This document shows positions 10,648-17,731 of a DNA stretch of 64,000 nucleotides, piece after piece. Under the pieces are notes generated by a model. It was not told where the DNA came from. It worked only from the letters and a program-made list of their open reading frames with translations, and ran no database searches. The stretch is from Pseudonocardia kujensis. GTDB lineage: Bacteria; Actinomycetota; Actinomycetes; Mycobacteriales; Pseudonocardiaceae. The stretch is taken from assembly GCF_021283305.1 (NCBI RefSeq), contig NZ_JAJSOK010000010.1, positions 95,043 to 159,042 on the forward strand, given 5' to 3'. A program made the translations under genes and the position numbers. Every line of letters begins with the position of its first letter. Position 1 is the stretch's first letter.

Positions 10648-11418
10648 TCAGCGCAGGACGGCGCCGAGGAAGGCGCGGGTGCGGGGTTCGCGGGGGTCGT
10701 CGAGGACCTGGGCGGGCGGTCCCTGCTCGACGACACGGCCCTCGTCGAGGAACACCACGGTGTCGGCCGCCTCCCGGGCGAAGCCGATCTCGTGGGTGAC
10801 CACGACCATGGTGGTGCCGCTGCGGGCGAGGTCGCGCATGACGTCGAGGACCTCGCCGACGAGCTCGGGATCGAGCGCCGAGGTGGGCTCGTCGAACAGC
10901 AGGAGCTTGGGGCGCAGGGCCAGCGCGCGGGCGATCGCGACCCGCTGCTGCTGGCCGCCGGAGAGCCGGCGCGGGTACTCGTCCACCTTGTCCGCGAGGC
11001 CGACGCGGTCCAGCAGCTCGCGCGCCTCGGCGAGGACGGTGACGCGGTCCCGGCCCTGCGCGGAGATCGGCGCCTCGGCGACGTTGTCGAGCACCGTGAG
11101 GTGCGGGAACAGGTTGAAGTTCTGGAAGACGAAGCCGATGCGGCTGCGCCGGCGCAGGATCTGCCGCTCGGGAAGCTCGTGCAGCTTCCGGCCGGAGCGC
11201 CGGTAGCCGATCAGCTCGCCGTCGACCCGGACGAGGCCGCGGTCGACCTTCTCCAGGTGGTTGATGGTGCGCAGCAGCGTGGACTTGCCGGAGCCGGACG
11301 GCCCGAGCACCACCGTGACCTCGCCGGTCCGGACCGTGAGGTCGACGCCGCGCAGCACCTCGATCCCGCCGAAGCTCTTGTGCACGCCGCGCAGGTCGAC
11401 CATCGGCGCCGCGCTCAC
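10648..11418 (-). CDS. Polar amino acid ABC transporter ATP-binding protein (GlnQ/TcyN type)
   Basis: ATPase of the importer. Motifs in order: Walker A GPSGSGKST, Q-loop FVFQNFNLFPHLTV, signature LSGGQQQRVAIARALAL, Walker B LLLFDEPTSALDPE and the H-loop VVVTHEIGFAREAADTVVFL. All are intact. The NFNLFPHLTVLDN and PTSALDPELVGEVL wording is typical of amino-acid ATPases of the GlnQ/HisP/TcyN clade. GTG 11418 overlaps the permease stop by four bases (GTGA). 256 aa, normal for the family. Confidence 0.95.
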   Translation of the reverse strand: MSAAPMVDLRGVHKSFGGIEVLRGVDLTVRTGEVTVVLGPSGSGKSTLLRTINHLEKVDRGLVRVDGELIGYRRSGRKLHELPERQILRRRSRIGFVFQNFNLFPHLTVLDNVAEAPISAQGRDRVTVLAEARELLDRVGLADKVDEYPRRLSGGQQQRVAIARALALRPKLLLFDEPTSALDPELVGEVLDVMRDLARSGTTMVVVTHEIGFAREAADTVVFLDEGRVVEQGPPAQVLDDPREPRTRAFLGAVLR

Positions 11419-12368
11419 GCCGCCACCTCCCGGCGGAACCTGGTGAACGTGGCCCGCAGCCGCTGCAGGGGCGTGGGCGGCAGGACGCGCAGCGCGCCCT
11501 TGGCGTAGTGCCGCTCCACGTAGAACTGCCCGATCGACAGGACGGTGGTCAGCACCAGGTACCAGACCGCGGCGACCAGCAGCATCGGGATCACCCGGCC
11601 GGTCCGCGTGTAGATCACCTGCACCTGGTAGAAGAGCTCGGACAGCGCCATGATGTAGACCACCGACGTGCCCTTCACCAGGCCGATCAGCTCGTTCGCC
11701 GCCGTCGGGACGATCGTGCGCATCGCCTGCGGGAGCTGGATGCGGCGGAAGCGGCGCCACCGGGGGATGCCGAGTGCGGCGGCGGCCTCGAGCCGGCCCT
11801 GGTCGATCCCGAGGAAGCCGGAGCGCACGACCTCGGCGGCGTAGGCGGCCTGGTGCAGGGCGAGCCCCAGCACCGCGGCCGTGACCGGTCCGACCAGGTC
11901 CATCGTGCCGATCTCGAACAGCGCCGGCCCGAAGGGGACGCCGAACGAGATCGACTTGTACAGCAGCGCGAGGTTGTACCAGAACAGCAGCTGCAGGATC
12001 AGCGGCACGGACCGGAAGATCCAGATGTAGGTCCAGCTGACCGACCGCAGCAGGGGGTTGGGCGACAGCCGCATGATCGCCAGGACCGTGCCGAGTACGA
12101 ACCCCACGACGATCCCCAGCACCGTGAGCTGCAGGGTCAGCAGCACCGCCCGGATGATCGACGGCGCGAAGAGGTACTGCCCGACGGTCGCCCAGTCCCA
12201 CGCCGCGTTGGTCACCAGGGCGTGCAGCGCCATGGCGACCAGCACCGCGACGGCCGCGGTCGCCACCCATCGCCACGGGTGGCGGGCCCGGACGATCGTG
12301 AGGTCGGCGCCGTCGTCCGGGCCCTCCTCGCGGACGGGCGGGGCGTGGGCGGTGGCGAGCTCACTCAT
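11415..12368 (-). CDS. Polar amino acid ABC transporter permease (HisM/TcyL type)
   Basis: Inner-membrane subunit, 317 aa. A soluble N-terminal extension of about 30 residues precedes a hydrophobic helix (WVATAAVAVLVAMALHALV). The transmembrane core begins with ILRAVLLTLQL-like sequence (here IIRAVLLTLQLTVLGIVVG). The EAA-loop motif that contacts the ATPase is EAAAALGIPRWRRFRRIQLP, followed by PTAANELIGLVKGTSVVYIM, both diagnostic of the HisM/GlnP family. A single permease gene implies a homodimer. It overlaps the GNAT gene upstream by eight bases and the ATPase gene downstream by four. Confidence 0.94.
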   Translation of the reverse strand: MSELATAHAPPVREEGPDDGADLTIVRARHPWRWVATAAVAVLVAMALHALVTNAAWDWATVGQYLFAPSIIRAVLLTLQLTVLGIVVGFVLGTVLAIMRLSPNPLLRSVSWTYIWIFRSVPLILQLLFWYNLALLYKSISFGVPFGPALFEIGTMDLVGPVTAAVLGLALHQAAYAAEVVRSGFLGIDQGRLEAAAALGIPRWRRFRRIQLPQAMRTIVPTAANELIGLVKGTSVVYIMALSELFYQVQVIYTRTGRVIPMLLVAAVWYLVLTTVLSIGQFYVERHYAKGALRVLPPTPLQRLRATFTRFRREVAA

Positions 12369-12855
12369 GGCGGTCTCCGGTCAGGTGCTTCTCGAACGGG
12401 TGGGGACCGATCTCCTCGGGATCACGGGAGCGGTCGTAGAGCGGGGTGTAGCCGGTGGCCAGGTACAGCTGCTGCGCCTCGGGCTGGCGGGGCCCGGTCG
12501 TCAGGTGGATCCGGCGGTAGCCGCGCTCGAGGATCTCGGCCTCGAGCTCGGTCAGCACCCGCCGGGCGAGGCCGCGCCGGCGGTGCGCCGAGTCCGTCCA
12601 GATCCGCTTGAGCTCGGCGGTGTCGGCGTCCCACCGGCGGAAGGCACCACCCGCGACGGGGACGCCTTCCTCGAGCAGCAGGATCAGCCCGCCGTGCGGC
12701 GGCGCGAACCGGGCCCGCTCGCGGCGTGTCTCCTCGGCGAGGTCACCGAGGGTGTGCCGGTAGCGCGTCCGGTACTCGTGGTCGAGCTCGACGAGCATCG
12801 GCAGGACGAGCGGATCGGTGTAGTCGACCCGTCGGATCTCGAGCGGAACCGTCAC
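12361..12855 (-). CDS. GNAT-family N-acetyltransferase
   Basis: Acetyl-CoA-dependent acetyltransferase of about 164 aa. The acetyl-CoA loop reads TDSAHRRRGLARRVLTELEA (motif A, R/QxxGxG/A), preceded by a strand AELKRIW and followed by HLTTGPRQPEAQQLYLATGY (motif B). First structural gene of the sulfur-type operon. In Bacillus a GNAT (SnaA/SnaB) acetylates S-(2-succino)cysteine before an LLM monooxygenase cleaves it, and this operon has the same set, so it may acetylate an S-modified cysteine (inference). GTG 12855 is preferred; ATG 12933 would add a His/Pro-rich leader. The stop of a 15-codon ORF (12852-12899) overlaps this GTG. Confidence 0.85.
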   Translation of the reverse strand: MTVPLEIRRVDYTDPLVLPMLVELDHEYRTRYRHTLGDLAEETRRERARFAPPHGGLILLLEEGVPVAGGAFRRWDADTAELKRIWTDSAHRRRGLARRVLTELEAEILERGYRRIHLTTGPRQPEAQQLYLATGYTPLYDRSRDPEEIGPHPFEKHLTGDRHE

Positions 12856-12899
12856 CGCGCCGCTCCGGCGTGGGTGTGCTGGTGCGGACAGGTGGACAT
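12852..12899 (-). CDS. Possible 15-codon coupling ORF before the GNAT gene
   Basis: ATG 12899, with GGGGG six bases upstream, opens MSTCPHQHTHAGAAR and stops at a TGA that overlaps the GTG start of the GNAT gene (GTGA). It could couple translation or act as a second Cys/His-containing leader. The evidence is only position and ribosome site, so it may be chance. Confidence 0.3.
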   Translation of the reverse strand: MSTCPHQHTHAGAAR

Positions 12900-12980
12900 G
12901 AGGGACCCCCGGAGCGGTACGCAGAGCGCGCATCGGAGCACTGTGGACGGACGGTCCGCGTTCGTGCGGCCGTGACGAAG

Positions 12981-13016
12981 GGCCGGCCTGCGAAAGCCGA
13001 TCAGCGGCAGCCGGCC
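12981..13016 (-). terminator. Candidate attenuator hairpin between leader peptide and GNAT operon
   Basis: GGCCGG plus CTGC (12981-12991, one bulged C) pairs with GCAG plus CCGGCC (13007-13016), a ten-pair GC-rich stem with a 15-base loop. It lies 73 bases after the leader peptide stop and before the first structural gene, where a transcription attenuator would sit. There is no T-run, as is common in actinobacteria. The function is inferred. Confidence 0.45.
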
Positions 13017-13088
13017 GGCGACGGGACGCAGCGGCGCCGATCAGGAGCAGAGACGATCAGCAGCAGGGCCGGCCCGCAGCAGGGACTG

Positions 13089-13196
13089 TCAGCGACAGAG
13101 CGCGGTGTGCGTCCGGCAGAGATCGACGTGCCGGCGGCGCGTCCACCAGCAGCGCAGCTGCCGGCGCGCGGGCACCCGGAGCACTCGGCTCGACAT
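13089..13196 (-). CDS. Putative Cys-attenuation leader peptide upstream of the sulfur operon
   Basis: A 35-codon ORF from ATG 13196 with GGGAG as ribosome site, ending RRRHVDLCRTHTALCR. Short actinobacterial peptides with an RRHVDLxR...LCR end occur before sulfur-assimilation genes and are annotated as putative leader peptides; stalling at its Cys codons would sense cysteine supply. It follows directly on the S-box riboswitch (13200-13290), whose closing strand overlaps its ribosome site, and precedes the hairpin at 12981-13016. A second peptide in this window (16492-16605) shares the last 16 residues almost exactly, supporting translation and selection. Confidence 0.72.
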   Translation of the reverse strand: MSSRVLRVPARRQLRCWWTRRRHVDLCRTHTALCR

Positions 13197-13199
13197 ACC

Positions 13200-13290
13200 G
13201 CTCCCATCGGTCCCGGCGGTAGCACCCTGCGCCGTGGGCGCGGGTTGCTGCGGCGTCGTCGAGCCGGGTCTCTCGGCCGCTCTGGATGGA
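13200..13290 (-). ncRNA. S-box (SAM) riboswitch upstream of the sulfur ABC/LLM operon
   Basis: Read 5' to 3' on the minus strand: CCATC (P1), GCGGC (P2), CGAGAGACC, GGCTCGACGAC, GCCGC (P2 partner), AGCAACC, a P3 hairpin, GGGTGCTACCGCC, then GATGGG closing P1. The CAGCAACC and GGTGCTA blocks and the purine-rich CGAGAGA internal loop are the conserved S-box core. The closing P1 strand GATGGG runs into GGGAG, the ribosome site of the leader ORF, so SAM binding should hide it. A second copy lies at 14569-14660. Confidence 0.82.
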
Positions 13291-13413
13291 CTTCTCGCAC
13301 TCAACCCGTCACCCGATCCGGTTGTCAAGAGCATGAACGTGCAAGTGTCGCCCTCGCCACACCCGTTCTGACCTGCGAAAAGTCCGGACATCCGTGCGGG
13401 ACACCGCCCGGGC

Positions 13414-14565
13414 TCAGGAGGCGAGGCGGGTCCGCGCCCGCGCCGCCCACTCCTGCGCCAGCAGTGCCTGGGAGGCGACCCGGTCCTCGTGCCGGTGGGT
13501 GATCGTGGTGACCAGCAGCTCGTCGGCGCCGGTGACCCGCTGCAGGGCCTCGAGGCGCTCGGCGACCGTGGCGGGTGCGCCGACGAACCGGGTCCGTACG
13601 CGATCCGCCACGAGCGCCCGGTCCTCGTCGGACAGCGGGTACGCGGCCGCCGCGACCGGGTCGGGGAACGGGATGGCTCCGGCGCCGGTGCGGATGCTGT
13701 GCACCCACGGTTCGTAGCCCGTGGCCAGCTCTCGCGCGGTGGCGTCGTCCTCGGCGACGACGACGTCGACCGACACCATGACGTGGGGAGCGCGCAGGTG
13801 CGGCGACGGCCGGAAGGCCTCGCGGTACGCGTCGACCGCCTCGAGCACCGTGCCCGGGCTGACGTGGTAGTTCGCGGCGAACGCCAGCCCGCGCTCCCCC
13901 GCCACCACGGCGCTGTCCCCGCCGCTGCTGCCCAGCACCCAGGGCTCGACGCCGGCCCCCTCGCCCGGCACCGCATGCACCTCGACGCCCTGCGACGAGC
14001 GGTAGCGGCCCGCGAGCAGGTCGAGGACGTCGTCGACGATCCGGTCGTAGGCCGGTGTCGTCGCGCCCGGTTGGCGCAGCAGCTCCAGCTGCGCCCGGAA
14101 CCGCGGCGACCGCAGCAGCCCGCCGATCGAGAACCGCCGCGGGATCAGCACGCCGTCGACGACCCGCTCCTCGGCCGGGCCGGGCGGCTCGTCCCGGGTG
14201 CGCGGGCCGCCCGAACGGCCCAGGCCGAGATCGATCCGGCCCGGGTACAGGGCGTCGAGGATGCCGAACTCCTCGACGACCGACAGTGCGGTCCGGTGGC
14301 CGGTCTGCACGGCGCCGGACCCCACGCGGATCGAGCTGGTGGCCTGCGCGACCGCCTGGATCAGCAGCGGTGGCGAGGCGCCCGCGACCCCGGGGTTGAG
14401 GTGGTGCTCGGCCAACCAGTAGCGCCGGTAGCCCTGCCGCTCGGCGTGCCGGGCCAGGTCGACGGTGTTGTGCAGCGCCTCGGCCACGCTCGACCCGGCC
14501 ACGATCGGGGCAAGGTCCAGGACGGACAGCGGCACGTGGGAGGTCCCGGGGAATCCGCTCGACAT
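13414..14565 (-). CDS. LLM-class flavin-dependent oxidoreductase (luciferase-like group with LVLDLAP start)
   Basis: A 383-aa TIM-barrel flavin enzyme. The start [20 protein letters not shown] and the [20 protein letters not shown] and [20 protein letters not shown] segments define the luciferase-like monooxygenase subgroup related to alkanal monooxygenases; [13 protein letters not shown] lies in the flavin site. Its RNA leader is an S-box riboswitch (14569-14660) only a few bases before the ribosome site GGAGGAG, so production is expected when SAM is low, placing it in sulfur scavenging. ATG 14565 is chosen because the in-frame extension upstream runs through the riboswitch. Monocistronic; convergent with nothing. 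Confidence 0.9.
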   Translation of the reverse strand: MSSGFPGTSHVPLSVLDLAPIVAGSSVAEALHNTVDLARHAERQGYRRYWLAEHHLNPGVAGASPPLLIQAVAQATSSIRVGSGAVQTGHRTALSVVEEFGILDALYPGRIDLGLGRSGGPRTRDEPPGPAEERVVDGVLIPRRFSIGGLLRSPRFRAQLELLRQPGATTPAYDRIVDDVLDLLAGRYRSSQGVEVHAVPGEGAGVEPWVLGSSGGDSAVVAGERGLAFAANYHVSPGTVLEAVDAYREAFRPSPHLRAPHVMVSVDVVVAEDDATARELATGYEPWVHSIRTGAGAIPFPDPVAAAAYPLSDEDRALVADRVRTRFVGAPATVAERLEALQRVTGADELLVTTITHRHEDRVASQALLAQEWAARARTRLAS

Positions 14566-14568
14566 CGC

Positions 14569-14660
14569 TCCTCCATCGCTCCCGGCATGAGCACCCGCAC
14601 CCGTCGACGGGGGGTTGCTGCGGCGTCGTCGAGCCAGGTCTCTCGGCCGCTCTGGATGGT
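14569..14660 (-). ncRNA. Second S-box (SAM) riboswitch
   Basis: Same architecture as the copy at 13200-13290: CCATC opening P1, GCGGC, CGAGAGACC, GGCTCGACGAC, GCCGC, AGCAACC, a variable P3, GGGTGCT, and GATGG closing P1 right beside GGAGGAG, the ribosome site of the LLM gene at 14565. A 47-base block differs from the other copy at one position, while the P3 region differs freely with pairing kept, as expected for a conserved RNA. Confidence 0.82.
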
Positions 14661-14972
14661 CGTGACCCCGCGGGGCCGGTTCCACCTTAGGGATCACCAC
14701 GGCCCGTCCGTCAATACTCTCGGTGACTTCTGTGATGCCCGCCGCCGAATCCCCGTCGTCCTGTCCGGACATCATCGGCGAGGCTTCCACCAGCCGAAAC
14801 ACGGCACGGACCCGGCGCCGCTCCTGACCGGACAACCCCGCGACGGCACCGGTGGGACTCCCCATCGCCCACCGATCGTGGTTACGGTGGGGCTCCGTCC
14901 CGGATGCGAGGACGAGTGCCGCCACGACCGCGGCCCGACACCTCTCCGGCCGTCGCCCTCAGGAGCTTCCGC
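14661..14972. other. Divergent intergenic region between two LLM genes
   Basis: About 310 bases between the riboswitch-controlled leftward LLM gene and the rightward LLM gene. Promoters for both are expected. Only the ribosome site AGGAG, seven bases before ATG 14973, is certain. No second riboswitch faces the rightward gene. Confidence 0.4.
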
Positions 14973-16064
14973 ATGCGCTTCCAGGTTCTCGACATCGTCC
15001 CGCACGCCCCGCACCCGGTGACCGGGGAGATCATCTCGGTGCACGAACGGTTGCAGCGGGTGGTGGAGAACGCCGTGCTCACGGAACGGCTCGGCTTCGA
15101 CTCCTACGCCGTCGGCGAGCGGCACGCCGGCGAGTTCGTCTCCTCCGCCCCGACCGTCCTGCTCGGCGCGCTGGCCCAGGCCACCGAGCGGATCCTGCTC
15201 AGCACCGGGGTGACCGTGCTGTCGCTGCTCGACCCCGTCCGGGTGGCCGAGGACTACGCGACGGTCGACCAGCTCTCCGGCGGACGGCTGGAGATCGTGA
15301 TCGGGAAGGGCAACGAGGACAAGCACTTCCCGCTCTTCGGCCTCGACCTGGCGAAGCAGTACGAGTACCTCACCGAGAACCACGAGCTGCTGCGCCGGCT
15401 CCTGCGCGAGGAACACGTGTCCTGGACCGGCGTGCACCACCACGACCTCGACGACGTGACGACCTACCCGCGTCCCTTCGACGGACCCTTCCGGATCTGG
15501 CACGGGTCGGCCACCTCCACCGTCGCCGTCGACCTCGCCGCGCGATGGGGCGACCCGATCTTCAGCGCCAACGCCCTGCAACCGCGGGAGAACTACCTGG
15601 TCCTCATCGACCGCTATCGCGAGCAGCTCGAGGCGCACGGGCACGACCCGGCCCTCGGCTACGTCGGATCGGGATCGGGCGGGTTGTTCCTGGCCGACAC
15701 CGACGAGCAGGCGGTCGCGGAGTATCGACCGATCTACGAGGCGCAGGCGGCCAAGCTGGCCGCGGCGCACGCCGGCGACCCGCGCAGGGGCAAGACCATG
15801 TCCTTCACCACGATCGAGGAGGCCGTCGCGCACGGCCCCGCTCTGGTCGGCACCCCGGAACGGGTCGCCGCGAAGATCCTCGACTACCACAAGTCCTACC
15901 GGCACGACGTCCAGTCCGTCTCGATCAACCCCGTGCTGCCCTACCCGCAGCAGCAGGAGGTGCTGACGCGCTTCGCCGAGGAGGTCGTGCCGCTGGTCCG
16001 CCGCGAGGTGTCCACGACGCTGTGGGGACCGGAGGACCCGGGTCGCGCCCGGGGCCTGACCTAG
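14973..16064 (+). CDS. LLM-class flavin-dependent oxidoreductase
   Basis: A 363-aa luciferase-like enzyme. It begins MRFQVLDIVPHAPHPVTGE, then ERLGFDSYAVGERHAGEFVSS, where the His-bearing loop contacts the flavin, ILLSTGVTVLSLLDPVRVAE, and GRLEIVIGKGNEDKHFPLFG. A late segment, TPERVAAKILDYHKSYRHD, is the usual C-terminal helix. It is transcribed away from the riboswitch-controlled genes but lies between them, so a role in organosulfur use is plausible though not shown. Its stop region overlaps the convergent small gene at 16061 by four bases. Start ATG 14973 with AGGAG at seven bases; earlier in-frame ATGs lack such a site. Confidence 0.9.
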   Translation: MRFQVLDIVPHAPHPVTGEIISVHERLQRVVENAVLTERLGFDSYAVGERHAGEFVSSAPTVLLGALAQATERILLSTGVTVLSLLDPVRVAEDYATVDQLSGGRLEIVIGKGNEDKHFPLFGLDLAKQYEYLTENHELLRRLLREEHVSWTGVHHHDLDDVTTYPRPFDGPFRIWHGSATSTVAVDLAARWGDPIFSANALQPRENYLVLIDRYREQLEAHGHDPALGYVGSGSGGLFLADTDEQAVAEYRPIYEAQAAKLAAAHAGDPRRGKTMSFTTIEEAVAHGPALVGTPERVAAKILDYHKSYRHDVQSVSINPVLPYPQQQEVLTRFAEEVVPLVRREVSTTLWGPEDPGRARGLT

Positions 16065-16366
16065 CTGCCCGACGGGACCTCGCCGTCGACCGTCCGTACC
16101 TGCCGCGGCGGCTGCGGGGTCCGGCGGAGGGCGGAGCGCGCCACGGCCAGCTCGTGGGCGACCTCGGCCGTGATCAGCTCGGCGTGCAGGCCGCCGGAGC
16201 CCGTGTTGAGCAGGGCGCGGTGCCGCTGCACCAGCGCCTCGAGCCCCTCGAGCAGCCGGGCGCCGACATCGACCCGGCGCTGTTCGGGAGCCGTTCGCGC
16301 TGCGGTCGAGGTGTCGACGCTCGCGACGGCGGTGCGCGAGGCGGAGTGGGGGGTGAGGAAAGGCAT
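16061..16366 (-). CDS. Small protein of unknown function downstream of a Cys leader peptide
   Basis: A 101-residue protein not assigned to a family. It is mostly helical (EGLEALVQRHRALLNTG, ITAEVAHELAVARSAL), with a Ser/Thr-rich N-terminus and a Pro/Arg-rich tail. It lies 125 bases after the leader peptide at 16492-16605, with a hairpin between them, so its expression probably responds to cysteine. ATG 16366 has GGAG nine bases upstream. No transmembrane helix or cofactor motif is visible. Confidence 0.6.
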   Translation of the reverse strand: MPFLTPHSASRTAVASVDTSTAARTAPEQRRVDVGARLLEGLEALVQRHRALLNTGSGGLHAELITAEVAHELAVARSALRRTPQPPRQVRTVDGEVPSGS

Positions 16367-16431
16367 GACGGTGCTCCGTGGGACGGCGGAGTGGGCGCGC
16401 GGGGGCCCGGGTGGACACGGCGTGCAACGAC

Positions 16432-16455
16432 CCGACGGCGGCCACGACCCGTCGG
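16432..16455 (-). terminator. Candidate attenuator hairpin after the second leader peptide
   Basis: CCGACGG (16432-16438) and CCGTCGG (16449-16455) form a perfect seven-pair stem with a ten-base loop, 37 bases after the leader stop and before the small gene at 16366. It mirrors the leader-hairpin-gene order of the GNAT operon. There is no T-run; the function is inferred. Confidence 0.4.
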
Positions 16456-16491
16456 CGGGTGCGGCGTCAGCGGTGCGGGGTCGTCACCGGC

Positions 16492-16605
16492 TCAGCGACA
16501 GAGCGCGGCCTCGGTCCGGCAGAAGTCCACGTGGCGACGGCGGGACCACACCGGCGCCCCCAGGGGCAGGCCCGACGGCCCCTCGATCCGACGTCCGGTG
16601 CGCAC
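16492..16605 (-). CDS. Putative Cys-attenuation leader peptide
   Basis: A 37-codon ORF starting at GTG 16605 behind GAGGGGAAG and ending SRRRHVDFCRTEAALCR. It matches the leader at 13089-13196 in 12 of the last 16 residues, including both Cys and both closing Arg, while the sequence before that is unrelated. Such conservation at the C-terminus alone fits a stalling peptide. No S-box precedes this copy, so only cysteine supply would be sensed. Downstream are a hairpin and a small unknown gene. Confidence 0.7.
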   Translation of the reverse strand: MRTGRRIEGPSGLPLGAPVWSRRRHVDFCRTEAALCR

Positions 16606-16699
16606 GATGCTTCCCCTCACGGCCCCGCGGTCGCACCCGACCGTCGTCGGACACCACGGAGGACCTTCGATCAAGCAAACCGAGCGCCCCCACCCGCTG

Positions 16700-17131
16700 T
16701 CAAGGCGTTGCGCGATCGGCGACGGGCCTCGGTCGCCGGCAGGCAAGGGCCACGCTGTCGTAGAGGTCGAAGGAGGACCCGACCAGCCCCAGGACGCGGC
16801 CGAGGACCGGGTTGTGCGACACCACGACCCGTACCTCGGTGCCGCGCCGGCGCAGGACCGCCTGTGCCTCGTCCAGCCGCCTGACCGCCCGCGCCGCGAC
16901 GAACCCCACCATGCTGAGGTCCACCACGACCCGCTCGGCGTCCTGGGCCTCCACCCATGCGGCGACCTCGGCCGAGTTGGTCAGGTCGAGCTCCCCGGAC
17001 ACCATCAGCAGCGTCAGGCCCGGAGCGGGGCACACCGCGCGCACGGCGGCCTGGCCGTAGCGCGAGAGCTCCCCCTCCGGCGCGCGCGACGCGCACCCGG
17101 TGGTGGGGCGTTCGGGAGCGAGATCGTCCAC
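16700..17131 (-). CDS. STAS-domain (anti-sigma-factor antagonist-like) protein
   Basis: A 143-aa protein with one STAS domain. LTLLMVSGELDLTNSAEVAAW is the canonical first strand and helix, and RVVVDLSMVGFVAARAVRRL the central strand and helix. In SpoIIAA-type antagonists the latter region reads DxSxxxFxDSSG with a phosphorylatable Ser; here Ala-Ala-Arg replaces it, so control by an anti-sigma kinase is unlikely in the usual form. A strand/helix VRVVVSHNPVLGRVLGLVG closes the fold. GTG 17131 follows AGAGG at eight bases; an ATG at 17248 would add an unlikely Arg/Ser/Pro-rich leader. It is divergent from the kdp operon. Confidence 0.82.
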   Translation of the reverse strand: MDDLAPERPTTGCASRAPEGELSRYGQAAVRAVCPAPGLTLLMVSGELDLTNSAEVAAWVEAQDAERVVVDLSMVGFVAARAVRRLDEAQAVLRRRGTEVRVVVSHNPVLGRVLGLVGSSFDLYDSVALACRRPRPVADRATP

Positions 17132-17545
17132 GTCACGGTCCTCTGGGTCGTCGACGGCTCCCCGCGAGGGTCGCGGGGCTGCACACGGCCGACTGCGTGA
17201 CCGAGAACGACGGGGACAGGAGACCGCCCGGGACGTCGCAGCCGCCACTGCACCAGGGCCGGGGGCGTGAGCGCAAACCTCGAGGACCGGGTGCGGCCGA
17301 CGGCACCGCCGAGCTGGTCCGTCCGGAGCCGTGCCGCACGGCCGTACGGCGACCCGGTTCCCCTCCGCCCGCTCGCCGGGTGTCCCGGCGACGGGACACG
17401 CGTCGCCGGGTCGTCAGGATCGCGTCAAGATCGGGCGGCGGGGCGTCAAGGTCCTGTTCGGTTCCCGCACGCGCACTCCCGGGACGCCCAGACTCGCCAT
17501 CGGTCTCGCCGGAGGGTCCGGCGGGTCGAGCGTGAGGAGTGTCCG

Positions 17546-17629
17546 GTGGCCGATGTGCTCTATGCACTGCTGCTGGTCGGCGGGTTCGCCGTGCTGGTGC
17601 TGTGCCTGCACGGTCTGGAGCGCCTGTGA
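17546..17629 (+). CDS. 27-residue membrane peptide preceding kdpF
   Basis: GTG 17546 with GAGGAG six bases upstream opens VADVLYALLLVGGFAVLVLC and six further residues, a single transmembrane helix. Its stop overlaps the kdpF GTG by four bases. The size and helix resemble KdpF, so this is either a second KdpF-like subunit or a separate small membrane peptide cotranslated with the potassium pump. Strong ribosome site and overlap make it likely to be translated. Confidence 0.65.
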   Translation: MADVLYALLLVGGFAVLVLCLHGLERL

Positions 17630-17730
17630 GTGCGATCGGCGACGTCGTGACGAACGTGGTGGGCGGCGTCGTGGCGCTCGCGTTGCTCGTCCACCTCGTG
17701 GTGGCCCTGCTGCGGCCGGAGAGGTTCTGA
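17626..17730 (+). CDS. kdpF: K+-transporting ATPase subunit KdpF
   Basis: A 34-residue single-helix stabilising subunit of the KdpFABC potassium pump: NVVGGVVALALLVHLVVALL followed by the typical RPERF end. GTG 17626 overlaps the previous stop (GTGA), and its own stop is one base before kdpA. It binds lipid-facing helices of KdpA/KdpB in known structures. Confidence 0.88.
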   Translation: MSAIGDVVTNVVGGVVALALLVHLVVALLRPERF

Positions 17731-17731
17731 C

